A stretch of DNA of 38,419 nucleotides from a bacterium UBP6_UBA1196 (GCA_002310035.1 DBYC01000050.1:1-38419), one strand, 5' to 3'. Counted from the first letter of the stretch, positions 24,537-32,927 are shown. Program-made: numbers and translations. Notes: generated from the sequence alone by a model not told the origin.

Positions 24537-24549
24537 ATAGGAGGAAGAT

Positions 24550-25527
24550 ATGGAATTCGGTGAATTGAACGAAAAAATCAGAACTCACGCGCTGACGATA
24601 AATGCCCTGAAATCGGAAATTTCAAAGGTTATCGTCGGGCAGGAAGAGATGGTCGAAGCGCTGATCATGGGCATTATCGGCGAAGGACACATACTTCTGG
24701 AAGGCGTTCCCGGCCTTGCAAAAACGACCGCTGTGAAGGCGTTTGCGGATTCGACCGACCTTGATTTCCAGAGGATACAGTTTACCCCCGACCTGCTGCC
24801 GGCAGATATCATCGGAAGCAGGATCTTCAACATGAACGAGCACAGTTTCGACATCAAAAAAGGTGTCATTTTCTCTAATGTCATCCTTGCCGACGAAATC
24901 AACCGTGCTCCGGCAAAAGTCCAGTCAGCTCTGCTCGAGGCGATGCAGGAGCGCCAGGTGACGATCGGCGGAACGACTTTCAAACTGCCGGAACCTTTCA
25001 TCGTTCTGGCGACACAGAACCCGCTTGAGCAGGAAGGAACCTATCCGCTTCCCGAAGCGCAGGTCGACAGGTTCATGTTCAAAGTGCTGATCGACTACCC
25101 CACTCCGGAAGAAGAACTCAAAATTATTGAGAAATTCGAGCGTAGAGAACTCACTCAGACTCTCAACAAGATCCTCAACAAAGAGACGATAAAAGAGTGG
25201 CAGGAGATCGCAAAACAGATCTACACCGATGACCGGATCAAAAAATATGTCATTTCGATCGTTTCAGAGACGAGACAGCCGAAAGAAAAGGCTCTCGCGC
25301 AGCTCATTGATGTCGGAGCAAGCCCGCGTGCAAGCATTTTCCTCATTCTCGCCGGACGGATCCGCGCCTTCATCGAAGGAAGGAATTTCGTCACGCCCGA
25401 AGACATCAAGGAAGTCGCATATCCTGTGCTCCGCCACAGAATAATCCCGTCGTTTGAAGCCGAAGCCGAAAAGATCCCGACAGACAAAATCATTTCCGAG
25501 CTCTTAAACCGCGTCGAAGTGCCTTAA
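24550..25527 (+). CDS. MoxR family AAA+ ATPase
   Basis: A 325-residue AAA+ ATPase of the MoxR family, chaperone-like machines that help assemble or activate partner proteins. Walker A is GVPGLAKT (52-59), Walker B is LADEIN (113-118) followed by RAPAKVQSALLEAMQE, sensor 1 is ATQNP (154-158) with the EGTYPLPEAQVDRF block, and the lid domain closes the chain. AGGAGG precedes the ATG. MoxR genes usually sit beside DUF58 and von Willebrand-domain genes; here the next gene is an unrelated secreted phosphoesterase, so the partners must be elsewhere. A 17-bp palindrome overlaps its stop codon. Confidence 0.95.
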   Translation: MEFGELNEKIRTHALTINALKSEISKVIVGQEEMVEALIMGIIGEGHILLEGVPGLAKTTAVKAFADSTDLDFQRIQFTPDLLPADIIGSRIFNMNEHSFDIKKGVIFSNVILADEINRAPAKVQSALLEAMQERQVTIGGTTFKLPEPFIVLATQNPLEQEGTYPLPEAQVDRFMFKVLIDYPTPEEELKIIEKFERRELTQTLNKILNKETIKEWQEIAKQIYTDDRIKKYVISIVSETRQPKEKALAQLIDVGASPRASIFLILAGRIRAFIEGRNFVTPEDIKEVAYPVLRHRIIPSFEAEAEKIPTDKIISELLNRVEVP

Positions 25528-25537
25528 TAATTAAGGC
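25521..25537. repeat. Perfect 17-bp palindrome over the moxR stop codon
   Basis: GCCTTAAT and ATTAAGGC flank one central A. As RNA it gives a 7-bp stem with a TAA loop. No T-run follows, so a terminator role is doubtful. Confidence 0.7.
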
Positions 25538-25623
25538 CGCCGCCATCAACGTCACGACGACACAGGCGCGCAATATCGATAGCGGCGACAACATCACAGC
25601 GGCGCAACGAAGACAGGCGCGAT
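25538..25623. repeat. CG-rich short-repeat spacer
   Basis: The spacer between moxR and the next promoter is made of short repeated words: ACAGGCGCG at 25562-25570 and 25613-25621, AGCGGCG at 25581-25587 and 25598-25604, and CGTCACG, the complement of the CGTGACG found in the other repeat spacers. No gene is seen. Confidence 0.6.
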
Positions 25624-25651
25624 TTGACTAGAATACTTTTTTCAATAAAAT
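25624..25651 (+). promoter_or_regulatory. Promoter of the phosphoesterase gene
   Basis: TTGACT (25624-25629), 16-bp spacer, TAAAAT (25646-25651), 24 bp before the ATG. The CG-rich repeat spacer abuts the -35 box. Confidence 0.6.
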
Positions 25652-25675
25652 ACTTTGTTTTTGTTGGAGGAGATG

Positions 25676-28066
25676 ATGCCAAAATTAAAACTTTTGCTTT
25701 TTTTCATAATATTCTTAATCACTTCCGTTTTAGCCGCCGCAAATTCCTATATTGAATCTCTGGTTTCGATAAACCGCTATCCGCAGAATTCCGATTTTTT
25801 TGAAGATTATCAGATGCAGCTGCAGACGACGCCTGTCATCAATCCGGCAATAAACGGCATTCTTTACCCGGTCATCGGCTTTCCGGCGATGGTTACGCCT
25901 GACGAGCCGTGCTTTTCGGTAATTTTCAGATACACTGGAAATCCGGACATCGAATATCTGAAAGTCGTCCGCTTTGACGAAGGCGGCATGACCGAATTTC
26001 TGAATCTCGGCGGCAATTTTAATGTCATGACGATCAATGAAGAAGCAAAAATCGGGAAAATAACGGCATGCAACATTTTTCTGCCCGAAGCAAAATACGA
26101 CATCATCCTGAAACTTCACGGCGAAAACGAAACTGTTTCGCGCAACGCACTTTTCTTCCCGCATTACGAAGAAAGCGATCCGACAAGATTCCTCATCGTC
26201 GCAGACCCGCAGATCGAGGATCTTCTGAGCAGAACGGCAGACGGCATGAACTTCAATCCTGAGAATTATCCTTTCCATGCCGACAAGTCGCTGCTCAACT
26301 ACGATCAGCAGTTCGGAATTACGAAAGCGACATTTTCCCAGTTAAATTCAGCTGTTTGCGATTTTTCAATAATGCTCGGCGACATCGTTTACGGAATCAA
26401 TTTCCAGCAGGAATACGCGGAATTTTACGACATGATGCTCCGTCTTGAAATACCGATGTTCTCGATTCCCGGCAACCACGACGGATACGCCCACTTCACT
26501 CAGGAAGAAGACCTGAACTCCCCGCTCTCGCAGGACGGTCTGGAATACTGGAAAAAATTCTTCGGCCCTCTGAACAACGCCTTCAGTTTCAGGAACAAGA
26601 CCTATCTTCTGCTCAACACCTACGACGGAACTCCGCAAAGGCGCGCAAGTTCGTCTGTCGCACTTGAAGAAATCGGTGCCTCTCCTGTAGCGAACTGGGG
26701 CGGCTATCTTACCGAAAGAACGCTGAACTGGGCAAAAACAGTCATTGAAGACAACGATGTTCCCGCCGTTTTCGGCCACATGCTGCCGCTCGGTCAGGAC
26801 GGAACGGGAAAATATCACGCGAACCAGAAATTCACGAAAATAGTGGGTACGGCAAGCGTTATTCAGGATCAGGAATGGAATTTCGATTCGGCAAGCTGGG
26901 ACAGCGACGTGTTCGACGGAATTTCCAACGAGACGCAGAAATACAACAACGGCCTCCTTCTTGCATCGTTTCTGACAAAAAAGGCGAAACCGCCGATATA
27001 TTTTTCCGGTCACACCCACCACGATCAGGTCTACACTTTCGAAAAAGGAACTAAACTTCTTGAAAATGTCAACATAGACCTCACAACGCCCGAAAAGATG
27101 GAATTCATCATGACGACGACGATGGCGACGAAAGGAAGCGGCAAATACTGGGGTTTCAGAAGAGTCGAAATGTCGGACGACAAGGTTTCATACAACTACA
27201 CCTGCGAAAGATTCGAAGACTGCGGAATCGACAAGAGCAACCACGGAATGCAGTCGGTTCCATCGGGAAATCTGTGGGTGAACTACTCGTGGAAAAGCGC
27301 TTCCGGCGACAATGAGTCGATATTTGTCGGCGGCGACGGCGCAGCTTCAAGCGTAAAAGCGGAAATCGTTAACTATCTGCCGACAGAAGAGGAAATAACG
27401 CTCCGTTTCGTTATGCCGGTCACACAATACGGATACAAACTTGACAACGAAAACTTCAAGATCGTCGATGCTGCTGCTTCGAACGACCTTGCGAAAATCG
27501 TAATGATCGCAAAAGGAAAAATCGCGGCGGGAAGCACTTTCGATGCCTTTTACAACAGAAATTTCACAAAAACGGCTGATTTTGTTACCGTTTCTCCTCT
27601 TTCAGAAGGCGATTCCCCTGTTCCCGATGTCGACTTCCCTGAAAAAATCGAAATTAGTGATTCAGGAATCGACGGAGCGCACGCATCAGTTAAAAATCCA
27701 CAATATTTCTCATCACTTATCTGGCAGGCAGAAATCAACGGCACATTTACCGACTTTGCAAGCGGCGAAAGCGTCGATATGGAAGATATCGTCCCTTCCC
27801 TCGGCAATCCGGCTCGTTTTTCCCTGAGATACACCACTCCGGACGGAATTGCCGGCAAACTCGATCTTACTGCGGAAATCGAAGAAAATTACGACTGCTG
27901 CGTCGAAACAGATGACGATGAAACGACCGATGAAGACGAAGCGGCTGCTTCAGACGAAGATTTGACACCGGCCGAAGACAATACTGAAACTGAAACCGAC
28001 AGCGACAATGAACCTGCAACAACTAAAAAAAGCGGCAGTTCAGGCTGTTCGGCACTTATTTTATAG
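25676..28066 (+). CDS. Secreted calcineurin-like phosphoesterase
   Basis: A 796-residue exported metallophosphoesterase. A signal peptide covers about residues 1-22 (hydrophobic, then VLAAA). After a beta-rich N-terminal domain the metal site appears in order: ADPQ (D177), GDIVYG (D236), GNHDG (N267, H268), FGH (H368) and GHTHH (H446, H448). A further beta region follows. The C-terminus is an acidic low-complexity stretch, then KKSGSSGCSALIL. That end recalls Cys-containing sorting tags such as MYXO-CTERM but lacks the membrane helix and Arg. Start at the second of two adjacent ATGs, 5 bp from GGAGG; ATG 25673 is possible. Substrate unknown: nucleotides, phosphodiesters or phospholipids. Confidence 0.9.
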   Translation: MPKLKLLLFFIIFLITSVLAAANSYIESLVSINRYPQNSDFFEDYQMQLQTTPVINPAINGILYPVIGFPAMVTPDEPCFSVIFRYTGNPDIEYLKVVRFDEGGMTEFLNLGGNFNVMTINEEAKIGKITACNIFLPEAKYDIILKLHGENETVSRNALFFPHYEESDPTRFLIVADPQIEDLLSRTADGMNFNPENYPFHADKSLLNYDQQFGITKATFSQLNSAVCDFSIMLGDIVYGINFQQEYAEFYDMMLRLEIPMFSIPGNHDGYAHFTQEEDLNSPLSQDGLEYWKKFFGPLNNAFSFRNKTYLLLNTYDGTPQRRASSSVALEEIGASPVANWGGYLTERTLNWAKTVIEDNDVPAVFGHMLPLGQDGTGKYHANQKFTKIVGTASVIQDQEWNFDSASWDSDVFDGISNETQKYNNGLLLASFLTKKAKPPIYFSGHTHHDQVYTFEKGTKLLENVNIDLTTPEKMEFIMTTTMATKGSGKYWGFRRVEMSDDKVSYNYTCERFEDCGIDKSNHGMQSVPSGNLWVNYSWKSASGDNESIFVGGDGAASSVKAEIVNYLPTEEEITLRFVMPVTQYGYKLDNENFKIVDAAASNDLAKIVMIAKGKIAAGSTFDAFYNRNFTKTADFVTVSPLSEGDSPVPDVDFPEKIEISDSGIDGAHASVKNPQYFSSLIWQAEINGTFTDFASGESVDMEDIVPSLGNPARFSLRYTTPDGIAGKLDLTAEIEENYDCCVETDDDETTDEDEAAASDEDLTPAEDNTETETDSDNEPATTKKSGSSGCSALIL

Positions 28067-28075
28067 GAGGATCGC

Positions 28076-29983
28076 ATGAAAATTTCCAAGCTTGTTTCAT
28101 TTTTGTTCGTGCTCATGCTGATTGCCGCGTGCAGCGGCGGCGGCTCAGGTTCGATTTACGATTATCCTGACGACGATTCGGCCTCGGGCAGAAACGACAA
28201 CGACAAAAAAACCGATTCCGACACTGCGGATTCCGAAGATGACGGTGATTCTTCAGATCCATCGGACAGCGGAGATCCATCGGACAGCGGAGACTCATCA
28301 GATTCCGGCAACGAAGGCGACTCGTCCGATTCAGGCGATTCCGGCAACGACGACCCGTCCGATTCAGGCGATACAGAACATCAAGACAATGATCCGTCGG
28401 ATTCAGGCAGCCAGACAGATTCGGACGACCCTGCCGACGATACAGATTCGGCAGATGACGGCGATTCTCAGCCGGACGACGACTCCGACTCGACCGATTC
28501 CGGTATCGAAACTCCCGATGACACAGCCGATTTCGAACGAGCTGTTTTCGTTGACAAATACAACGGCAACGATTCGAATAACGGAACAAAGACCGCACCT
28601 GTCAAAACAATAGACAAAGCGATGACACTTGCAGGCGTGGAAAACGGCAGAGATCAGATCATTCTCGCATACGCACTTTACGAAAATGTTCCCACATTAA
28701 AAAGCGGAGTATCGATTTTCGGCGGCTACATCAACAATAACGGCGTCTGGACAGAAGGAGGCAAACAGCCAGTTTTCCCGGGCACATGGGTTTTGCACAA
28801 ACTTAGCGACATAACGCTTTCAAACATATCCATAAATTCGACTTCCACCGATTCCACAGGAAGTTCTATCGGACTTATCCTTGACAAATGCACAAACATG
28901 AAACTTACAAAAGTCACCATCAAAACAACAAACGGCGCGGACGGCAGAAACGGCGAAGTCGGCGCGGACGGCAACAAAGGCGGCGACGGCAAAAACGGCG
29001 TTGAAGGATGCGAATATTCGACCGCTCTATTCTGCGCCTGCGGTTACTTTTCCTCCTCATGCTCATGCGACCGCCCTCAAGGCGGTGACGGCGGCGTGAA
29101 CTCTGAATGCACCGGCTCAAACGGCGGAAGAGGCGGCAATGCCGGAGAAGTCAGAACCCAGGGTTCGAGCGGTGGAAACGCCGTAGCTTATGTCGAGGGA
29201 AATTACGAAGGTGCCGGCGGTCCCGGAGGCAAATCGAATTATTGGAGCAACTCAAGCTACGAATGCACAAGCGACTCATCACAGGATATAAACGGACATA
29301 ACGGCTATAAGATAGGCGGCCCCTTTTCCTCACCGATACCGGCAGACAACGGCTCTGACAGCGAAGGAGGTCTGGCTTACGGCTCGTTCTCAGCCTCAGG
29401 ATACACTCCTGCCGACGGACAAAACGGCGAAAACGGCAAAAACGGAATCGGCGGCGGCGGCGGCGGCGGCGGAAAAGGAGGTTCTGATCACTGTAACAGT
29501 TACGGCAGCAGCGGCGGCGGCGGCGGTGCAGGAGGCTGCGGCGGCAAAGGCGGTGAAGGCGGCAAAGGCGGCGGTGCAAGTATACCTCTCATCGTCATTT
29601 CATCAAAAAATATAGTCCTTGACGAAACCGACGATTTCGAAGCAAGAGACGGCGGAAACGGCGGAAACGGCGCATACGGCGGCTACGGCGGAGACGGCGG
29701 AAACGGCGGACGCAGCGGTCTATACAGCGGCGATGATGAACAGGATGATGCCGGCTGCGGCGGCTTCGGCGGCAACGGACAAAGAGGAGGCGCCGGAGGA
29801 ATCGGCGGCGGCGGCGGCGGCGGACCTTCAGTCTGCGTAGTCAATGTTTCAACTGACTCTCTGTTCGGCGCGACCAAGATAAAATGTCGCCCCGGCAAAG
29901 GAGGAAAAGGCGGAACCACCCCTTCCGACAACAACAACGGCGGAATGTCGGGCTACGCTGGCAAAACTCTCAATATTGAATAA
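28076..29983 (+). CDS. Gly-rich lipoprotein with DUF1565-like region
   Basis: A 635-residue predicted lipoprotein. The lipobox LIAAC gives Cys19. Residues about 30-152 are an Asp/Ser/Gly stalk (units like DSGDPS). Then FVDKYNGNDSNNG and VKTIDKAM match the start of DUF1565-type parallel beta-helix domains. From about 283 the chain is extremely Gly-rich (GGDG, GGNGGNG, runs up to eight Gly), with Cys pairs between blocks, recalling Gly-rich or collagen-like surface proteins. A shorter beta segment (about 500-515) interrupts it. The ATG follows GGAGG, 9 bp after the phosphoesterase stop and in the same frame. Likely surface exposed; a structural or adhesive role is a guess. Confidence 0.88.
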   Translation: MKISKLVSFLFVLMLIAACSGGGSGSIYDYPDDDSASGRNDNDKKTDSDTADSEDDGDSSDPSDSGDPSDSGDSSDSGNEGDSSDSGDSGNDDPSDSGDTEHQDNDPSDSGSQTDSDDPADDTDSADDGDSQPDDDSDSTDSGIETPDDTADFERAVFVDKYNGNDSNNGTKTAPVKTIDKAMTLAGVENGRDQIILAYALYENVPTLKSGVSIFGGYINNNGVWTEGGKQPVFPGTWVLHKLSDITLSNISINSTSTDSTGSSIGLILDKCTNMKLTKVTIKTTNGADGRNGEVGADGNKGGDGKNGVEGCEYSTALFCACGYFSSSCSCDRPQGGDGGVNSECTGSNGGRGGNAGEVRTQGSSGGNAVAYVEGNYEGAGGPGGKSNYWSNSSYECTSDSSQDINGHNGYKIGGPFSSPIPADNGSDSEGGLAYGSFSASGYTPADGQNGENGKNGIGGGGGGGGKGGSDHCNSYGSSGGGGGAGGCGGKGGEGGKGGGASIPLIVISSKNIVLDETDDFEARDGGNGGNGAYGGYGGDGGNGGRSGLYSGDDEQDDAGCGGFGGNGQRGGAGGIGGGGGGGPSVCVVNVSTDSLFGATKIKCRPGKGGKGGTTPSDNNNGGMSGYAGKTLNIE

Positions 29984-30007
29984 TAATTCCATTCAGGAGA
30001 TTTTTTC

Positions 30008-31030
30008 ATGTGGAGACAGGCCTCAACGACACCGCAGAAACTCGCGGTAATCAACGGACTTCTGCCGTTAACGGCAAGTGAATATTTAAAGGCTGTCATA
30101 TTTTTCTGCGGCGACGAGGACGAAATTGTCCAGAAAGCTGCAGTCGACAAACTGCGTTTTACACAGTCTAACGAGATCAAAAAGATAATTTCGCCGGAAA
30201 TTCCCGCAAATTCTGTCAGAACTCTGACAAAACTCGCAGGTGAAAGAAAGGATTCGTCAATCATAATCTCGCTTCTTCTCACCGGCAAGCTGCAGCGTCA
30301 GTGGATCCTTGATTTCCTGGCAACAAACGACGCGACTTTCTGGAACACGCTTGTAACCCACAAGGATTTCGTAGCGTTCACACTGCCGCAAAGATCCGAT
30401 TTCAAACAGCTTTTCTCGGCGATCAGCGATGTCATCGAATCGCTTTACGAAGAGCAGCTGACATACTTCCCTGAAGCGCAGGAAGAACCTCAGCCTGAAG
30501 CGCAGGAAGAAGCCGAAACAGCCGAAGAAGAAGATGTAGTTGAACTTGAGGACACGATTTTCGATTTCCCCGACTTCCTTACTTCAGAAACCGCTTTCGA
30601 AGGACTCAGTGCGGACGACATGCTTGAACAGCGCAAAACGATAGCCGAGGCTCTCCGCGACATGAATGTCGGTCAGAAAATCAAAGTTGCGATGCTCGGG
30701 AATCTCGAAGTGCGCAAAATGCTCATCAAAGATCCGCGCAAACAGATCGTCATGGCAGTTCTTGCAAATGCGAGAATCACAGACAAGGAAGTCGCTTCGA
30801 TCGCGGGCGATGCATCTTCGTCGCTTGACGCAATAAGCTACATTGCATCCAACAAGTCTCTAAGCAAAAGCTATGCTGTCAAACTCGCTCTCGTCAACAA
30901 TCCTAAAACTCCGATGAAAACGGCTCTTCTGCTCCTTGAGACGATACGCATGAACGACCTCAAAAACATCGCGAAAAGCCGCAGTGTCTCCAATGTCATC
31001 AAACAGCGCGCCGCAAAAAAAATAAAGTGA
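30008..31030 (+). CDS. HEAT-like repeat protein of unknown function
   Basis: A 340-residue soluble, helical protein. The N-terminal 130 residues or so and the C-terminal 130 look like short helical repeats, separated by an acidic linker (about 155-185, rich in Glu, Pro, Ala). The C-terminal block has GQKIKVAMLGNLEVRKMLIKD and ALVNNPKTPMKTAL, split over residues about 219-305, a pattern I associate with uncharacterised HEAT-like proteins of deltaproteobacteria; this is from memory, not a search. No catalytic motif, signal peptide or membrane segment. The ATG follows AGGAG at 8 bp. It comes 24 bp after the Gly-rich lipoprotein gene and may be co-transcribed. Confidence 0.85.
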   Translation: MWRQASTTPQKLAVINGLLPLTASEYLKAVIFFCGDEDEIVQKAAVDKLRFTQSNEIKKIISPEIPANSVRTLTKLAGERKDSSIIISLLLTGKLQRQWILDFLATNDATFWNTLVTHKDFVAFTLPQRSDFKQLFSAISDVIESLYEEQLTYFPEAQEEPQPEAQEEAETAEEEDVVELEDTIFDFPDFLTSETAFEGLSADDMLEQRKTIAEALRDMNVGQKIKVAMLGNLEVRKMLIKDPRKQIVMAVLANARITDKEVASIAGDASSSLDAISYIASNKSLSKSYAVKLALVNNPKTPMKTALLLLETIRMNDLKNIAKSRSVSNVIKQRAAKKIK

Positions 31031-31085
31031 TTTCGATATTTCGAGATTCGACATTTCGAGAATTCGAGATTTCGATTTTTCGAGT
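31031..31085. repeat. TTCGA-repeat spacer between convergent genes
   Basis: All 55 bp between two convergent stops consist of TTCGA words: seven copies with a period of about 7-8 bp. TTCGA-rich units can pair with each other in several registers. No gene and no T-tract terminator is seen. Confidence 0.85.
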
Positions 31086-31808
31086 TCAGTTTTTTTTTGA
31101 AAGTTTCGTTAATTTATATAAATACCGGACTTCTTCTTCAGTGAGTCTTCTGATTTCGCCGGTTTTCAACCCTTTGCAGGTGATGTTTCCGAAAGCGAAC
31201 CTTTCAAGCTCGAGGACCCGGCATCCGACCGCTTTCACAAGCTCTTTCACCTCGCGCTTTTTTCCTTCGTGAAGCGAGACCGTCACTTCCGCAATGTTTC
31301 CGTGTCTTGAAGTTATTGAAACAGCTTCGGCCTGCATGAATCCGCCTTCGACCATGATCCCGGCCTTCATCAGAGCAGCCTTTTCCAGCGTAAAATCGCC
31401 GAGGATCCTGGCACGGTAGATTTTCCGCACGCCGAAAGAAGGATGTGTCAGACGGTATGTGAGTTCGCCGTCGTTTGTGAGCAGAAGAACGCCCGTAGTG
31501 TCAAAATCAAGCCTTCCCACCGGCACGGCATGAGATCCGGCAGGCAGGAAATCGGTTACGACTTTGCGTCCTCTGTCGTCGCTTGCCGCAGAAATAACAC
31601 CGGATGGCTTATTCAGCAGAAAATATTCGTAACTTTGCGGAATTATTAATTTTTTACCATTATATTCAACTATGTCGCTTTCAGGATCCACCTCATCGGC
31701 AAGAACTGCAATGCGCCCGTTTATCATGATTTTTCCGGCAGTTACAAGCTCTTCCGATTTACGCCGTGAAGCGACTTTGCAGAGTGCGAGAAAACGGTTT
31801 ATACGCAT
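31086..31808 (-). CDS. RsuA/RluB-type rRNA pseudouridine synthase
   Basis: A 240-residue enzyme that would convert a uridine in rRNA to pseudouridine. The N-terminal S4 domain (about 1-60: RINRFLALCKVASRR, INGR) is followed by the synthase domain with PVGRLDFDTTGVLLLTNDG, where Asp101 is the catalytic residue, and HEGKKREVK near 178-186. Length and motifs fit the RsuA/RluB/RluE/RluF group; 23S position 2605 (RluB) is most likely but not proven. Start at ATG 31806-31808, 1 bp after the stop of the polyketide synthase gene and with only a weak GGGC in front, so coupling is likely. Confidence 0.93.
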   Translation of the reverse strand: MRINRFLALCKVASRRKSEELVTAGKIMINGRIAVLADEVDPESDIVEYNGKKLIIPQSYEYFLLNKPSGVISAASDDRGRKVVTDFLPAGSHAVPVGRLDFDTTGVLLLTNDGELTYRLTHPSFGVRKIYRARILGDFTLEKAALMKAGIMVEGGFMQAEAVSITSRHGNIAEVTVSLHEGKKREVKELVKAVGCRVLELERFAFGNITCKGLKTGEIRRLTEEEVRYLYKLTKLSKKN

Positions 31809-31809
31809 C

Positions 31810-32880
31810 TTACTTTGCCCAGCGGTATGTCATTCCCGCCATGAAATAACCGGCACCGAAAGAAATCGCACACCCTCTGGTTTTTTCGTCTTTCAGCGGC
31901 CTTGAAGCATCTTTGAACCATGTTTCGAGAACGAACATAACACTCGGGGAACTGAAATTTCCGTATTTTTCAAACACAGACTTCGAGCGGCTTATCTGCT
32001 CCTCGTTCAAACCGAGAATCTCAGGCTCGGTAAAACGCATGAGGATCGGCATTCCGCCCTGATGAAGCGACCATTCGTCGATATTATCCGGAGTCACCCC
32101 CAGGGGTTTTATGATTTTTTCGTGGACAATATCGGGAACAGTGTCTTTCAGATTGTCTTCTAGGAAAAGGGCGCCATCCTGCATCGAAAGAGAGCCGCCG
32201 GAAACAAAATCAGTAATAATTTCCTCAACTTCCATGAGCGGAAGATCAAATTTGCCTTTCATTGACTCGGGAATTACAAGAATCCCTGCAGCACCGTCGG
32301 CAAAAAGAAGCGTCGTCTTGAGATTTTCCTTAAAATCGGGCGAATCGACATCATAAGTCGGGTTAGCGATCCATGAGCACTGGTCGAAGAGAAACGTTAT
32401 CGCCGCCTTGTCGTGCTCACGGCAGTATTTTACCGATGATTCAAGTGAAAAAAGGCCGGCGGCACAGCCGAGATAAGCCATTTCCTGCGGCGGATAGTCA
32501 AGTTTGAGTCCTGTTTCCGAGGCGATCTTGCTCGATAAACTCGGAAGAACATCCTTGTCGCAGCGGATGTTGTATGCGATCGAAAGAAAACCGACATCGT
32601 CTTTTGTGATTTTCTCACTCTGCAGAAGTTCCCTGACAGCGCGCTTCCCCCACTCCAGCGGATGATACTCCGGAGTTGCCAGGGCCCTTTCCGGAAAAGC
32701 ATCCCGTGAAAGTATCGTGGGACGGTAAGTTATTCCGACAGCACCGACCGAACGCCTTGCAAAACGGTGCGGACGACCGCCGTCGATATTTTTCGGATAA
32801 AGAATCTCCACTACCTCGGAAGATGTAAAAAGATGAGGAAGAATCGTAGTGATATCAGCTATATAAACTTTATTTTCCAT
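31810..32880 (-). CDS. Type III polyketide synthase (chalcone/stilbene synthase fold)
   Basis: A 356-residue homodimer-type thiolase-fold enzyme that would extend an acyl-CoA starter with malonyl-CoA. The catalytic triad is recognisable: Cys139 in YLGCAAG, His273 in SLHQGG (commonly HPGG) and Asn308 in YGNFSSPSV. GAGYFMAGM near the C-terminus matches the final glycine loop, usually GFGPG-like. Divergence from plant and actinobacterial enzymes is clear, so the starter and product cannot be predicted, and a beta-ketoacyl synthase III-like role is possible. ATG at 32878-32880; the adjacent TTG upstream is less likely. A strong promoter lies at 32928-32955. Confidence 0.82.
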   Translation of the reverse strand: MENKVYIADITTILPHLFTSSEVVEILYPKNIDGGRPHRFARRSVGAVGITYRPTILSRDAFPERALATPEYHPLEWGKRAVRELLQSEKITKDDVGFLSIAYNIRCDKDVLPSLSSKIASETGLKLDYPPQEMAYLGCAAGLFSLESSVKYCREHDKAAITFLFDQCSWIANPTYDVDSPDFKENLKTTLLFADGAAGILVIPESMKGKFDLPLMEVEEIITDFVSGGSLSMQDGALFLEDNLKDTVPDIVHEKIIKPLGVTPDNIDEWSLHQGGMPILMRFTEPEILGLNEEQISRSKSVFEKYGNFSSPSVMFVLETWFKDASRPLKDEKTRGCAISFGAGYFMAGMTYRWAK

Positions 32881-32927
32881 CAAAACACCCGTTTTTTCAA
32901 AAAATCACATCAAAAAAACGACGGCGG

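Noticed and set aside
28064..28076. Readthrough fusion of phosphoesterase and Gly-rich lipoprotein, which lie in the same frame across one TAG
   Set aside because: The second gene has its own GGAGG, ATG and complete lipoprotein signal peptide, and a shared frame has a one-in-three chance.
28726..29937. Pro- or Arg-rich open frames opposite the Gly-rich lipoprotein
   Set aside because: They are the reverse complement of GGC-rich codons and have no independent support.
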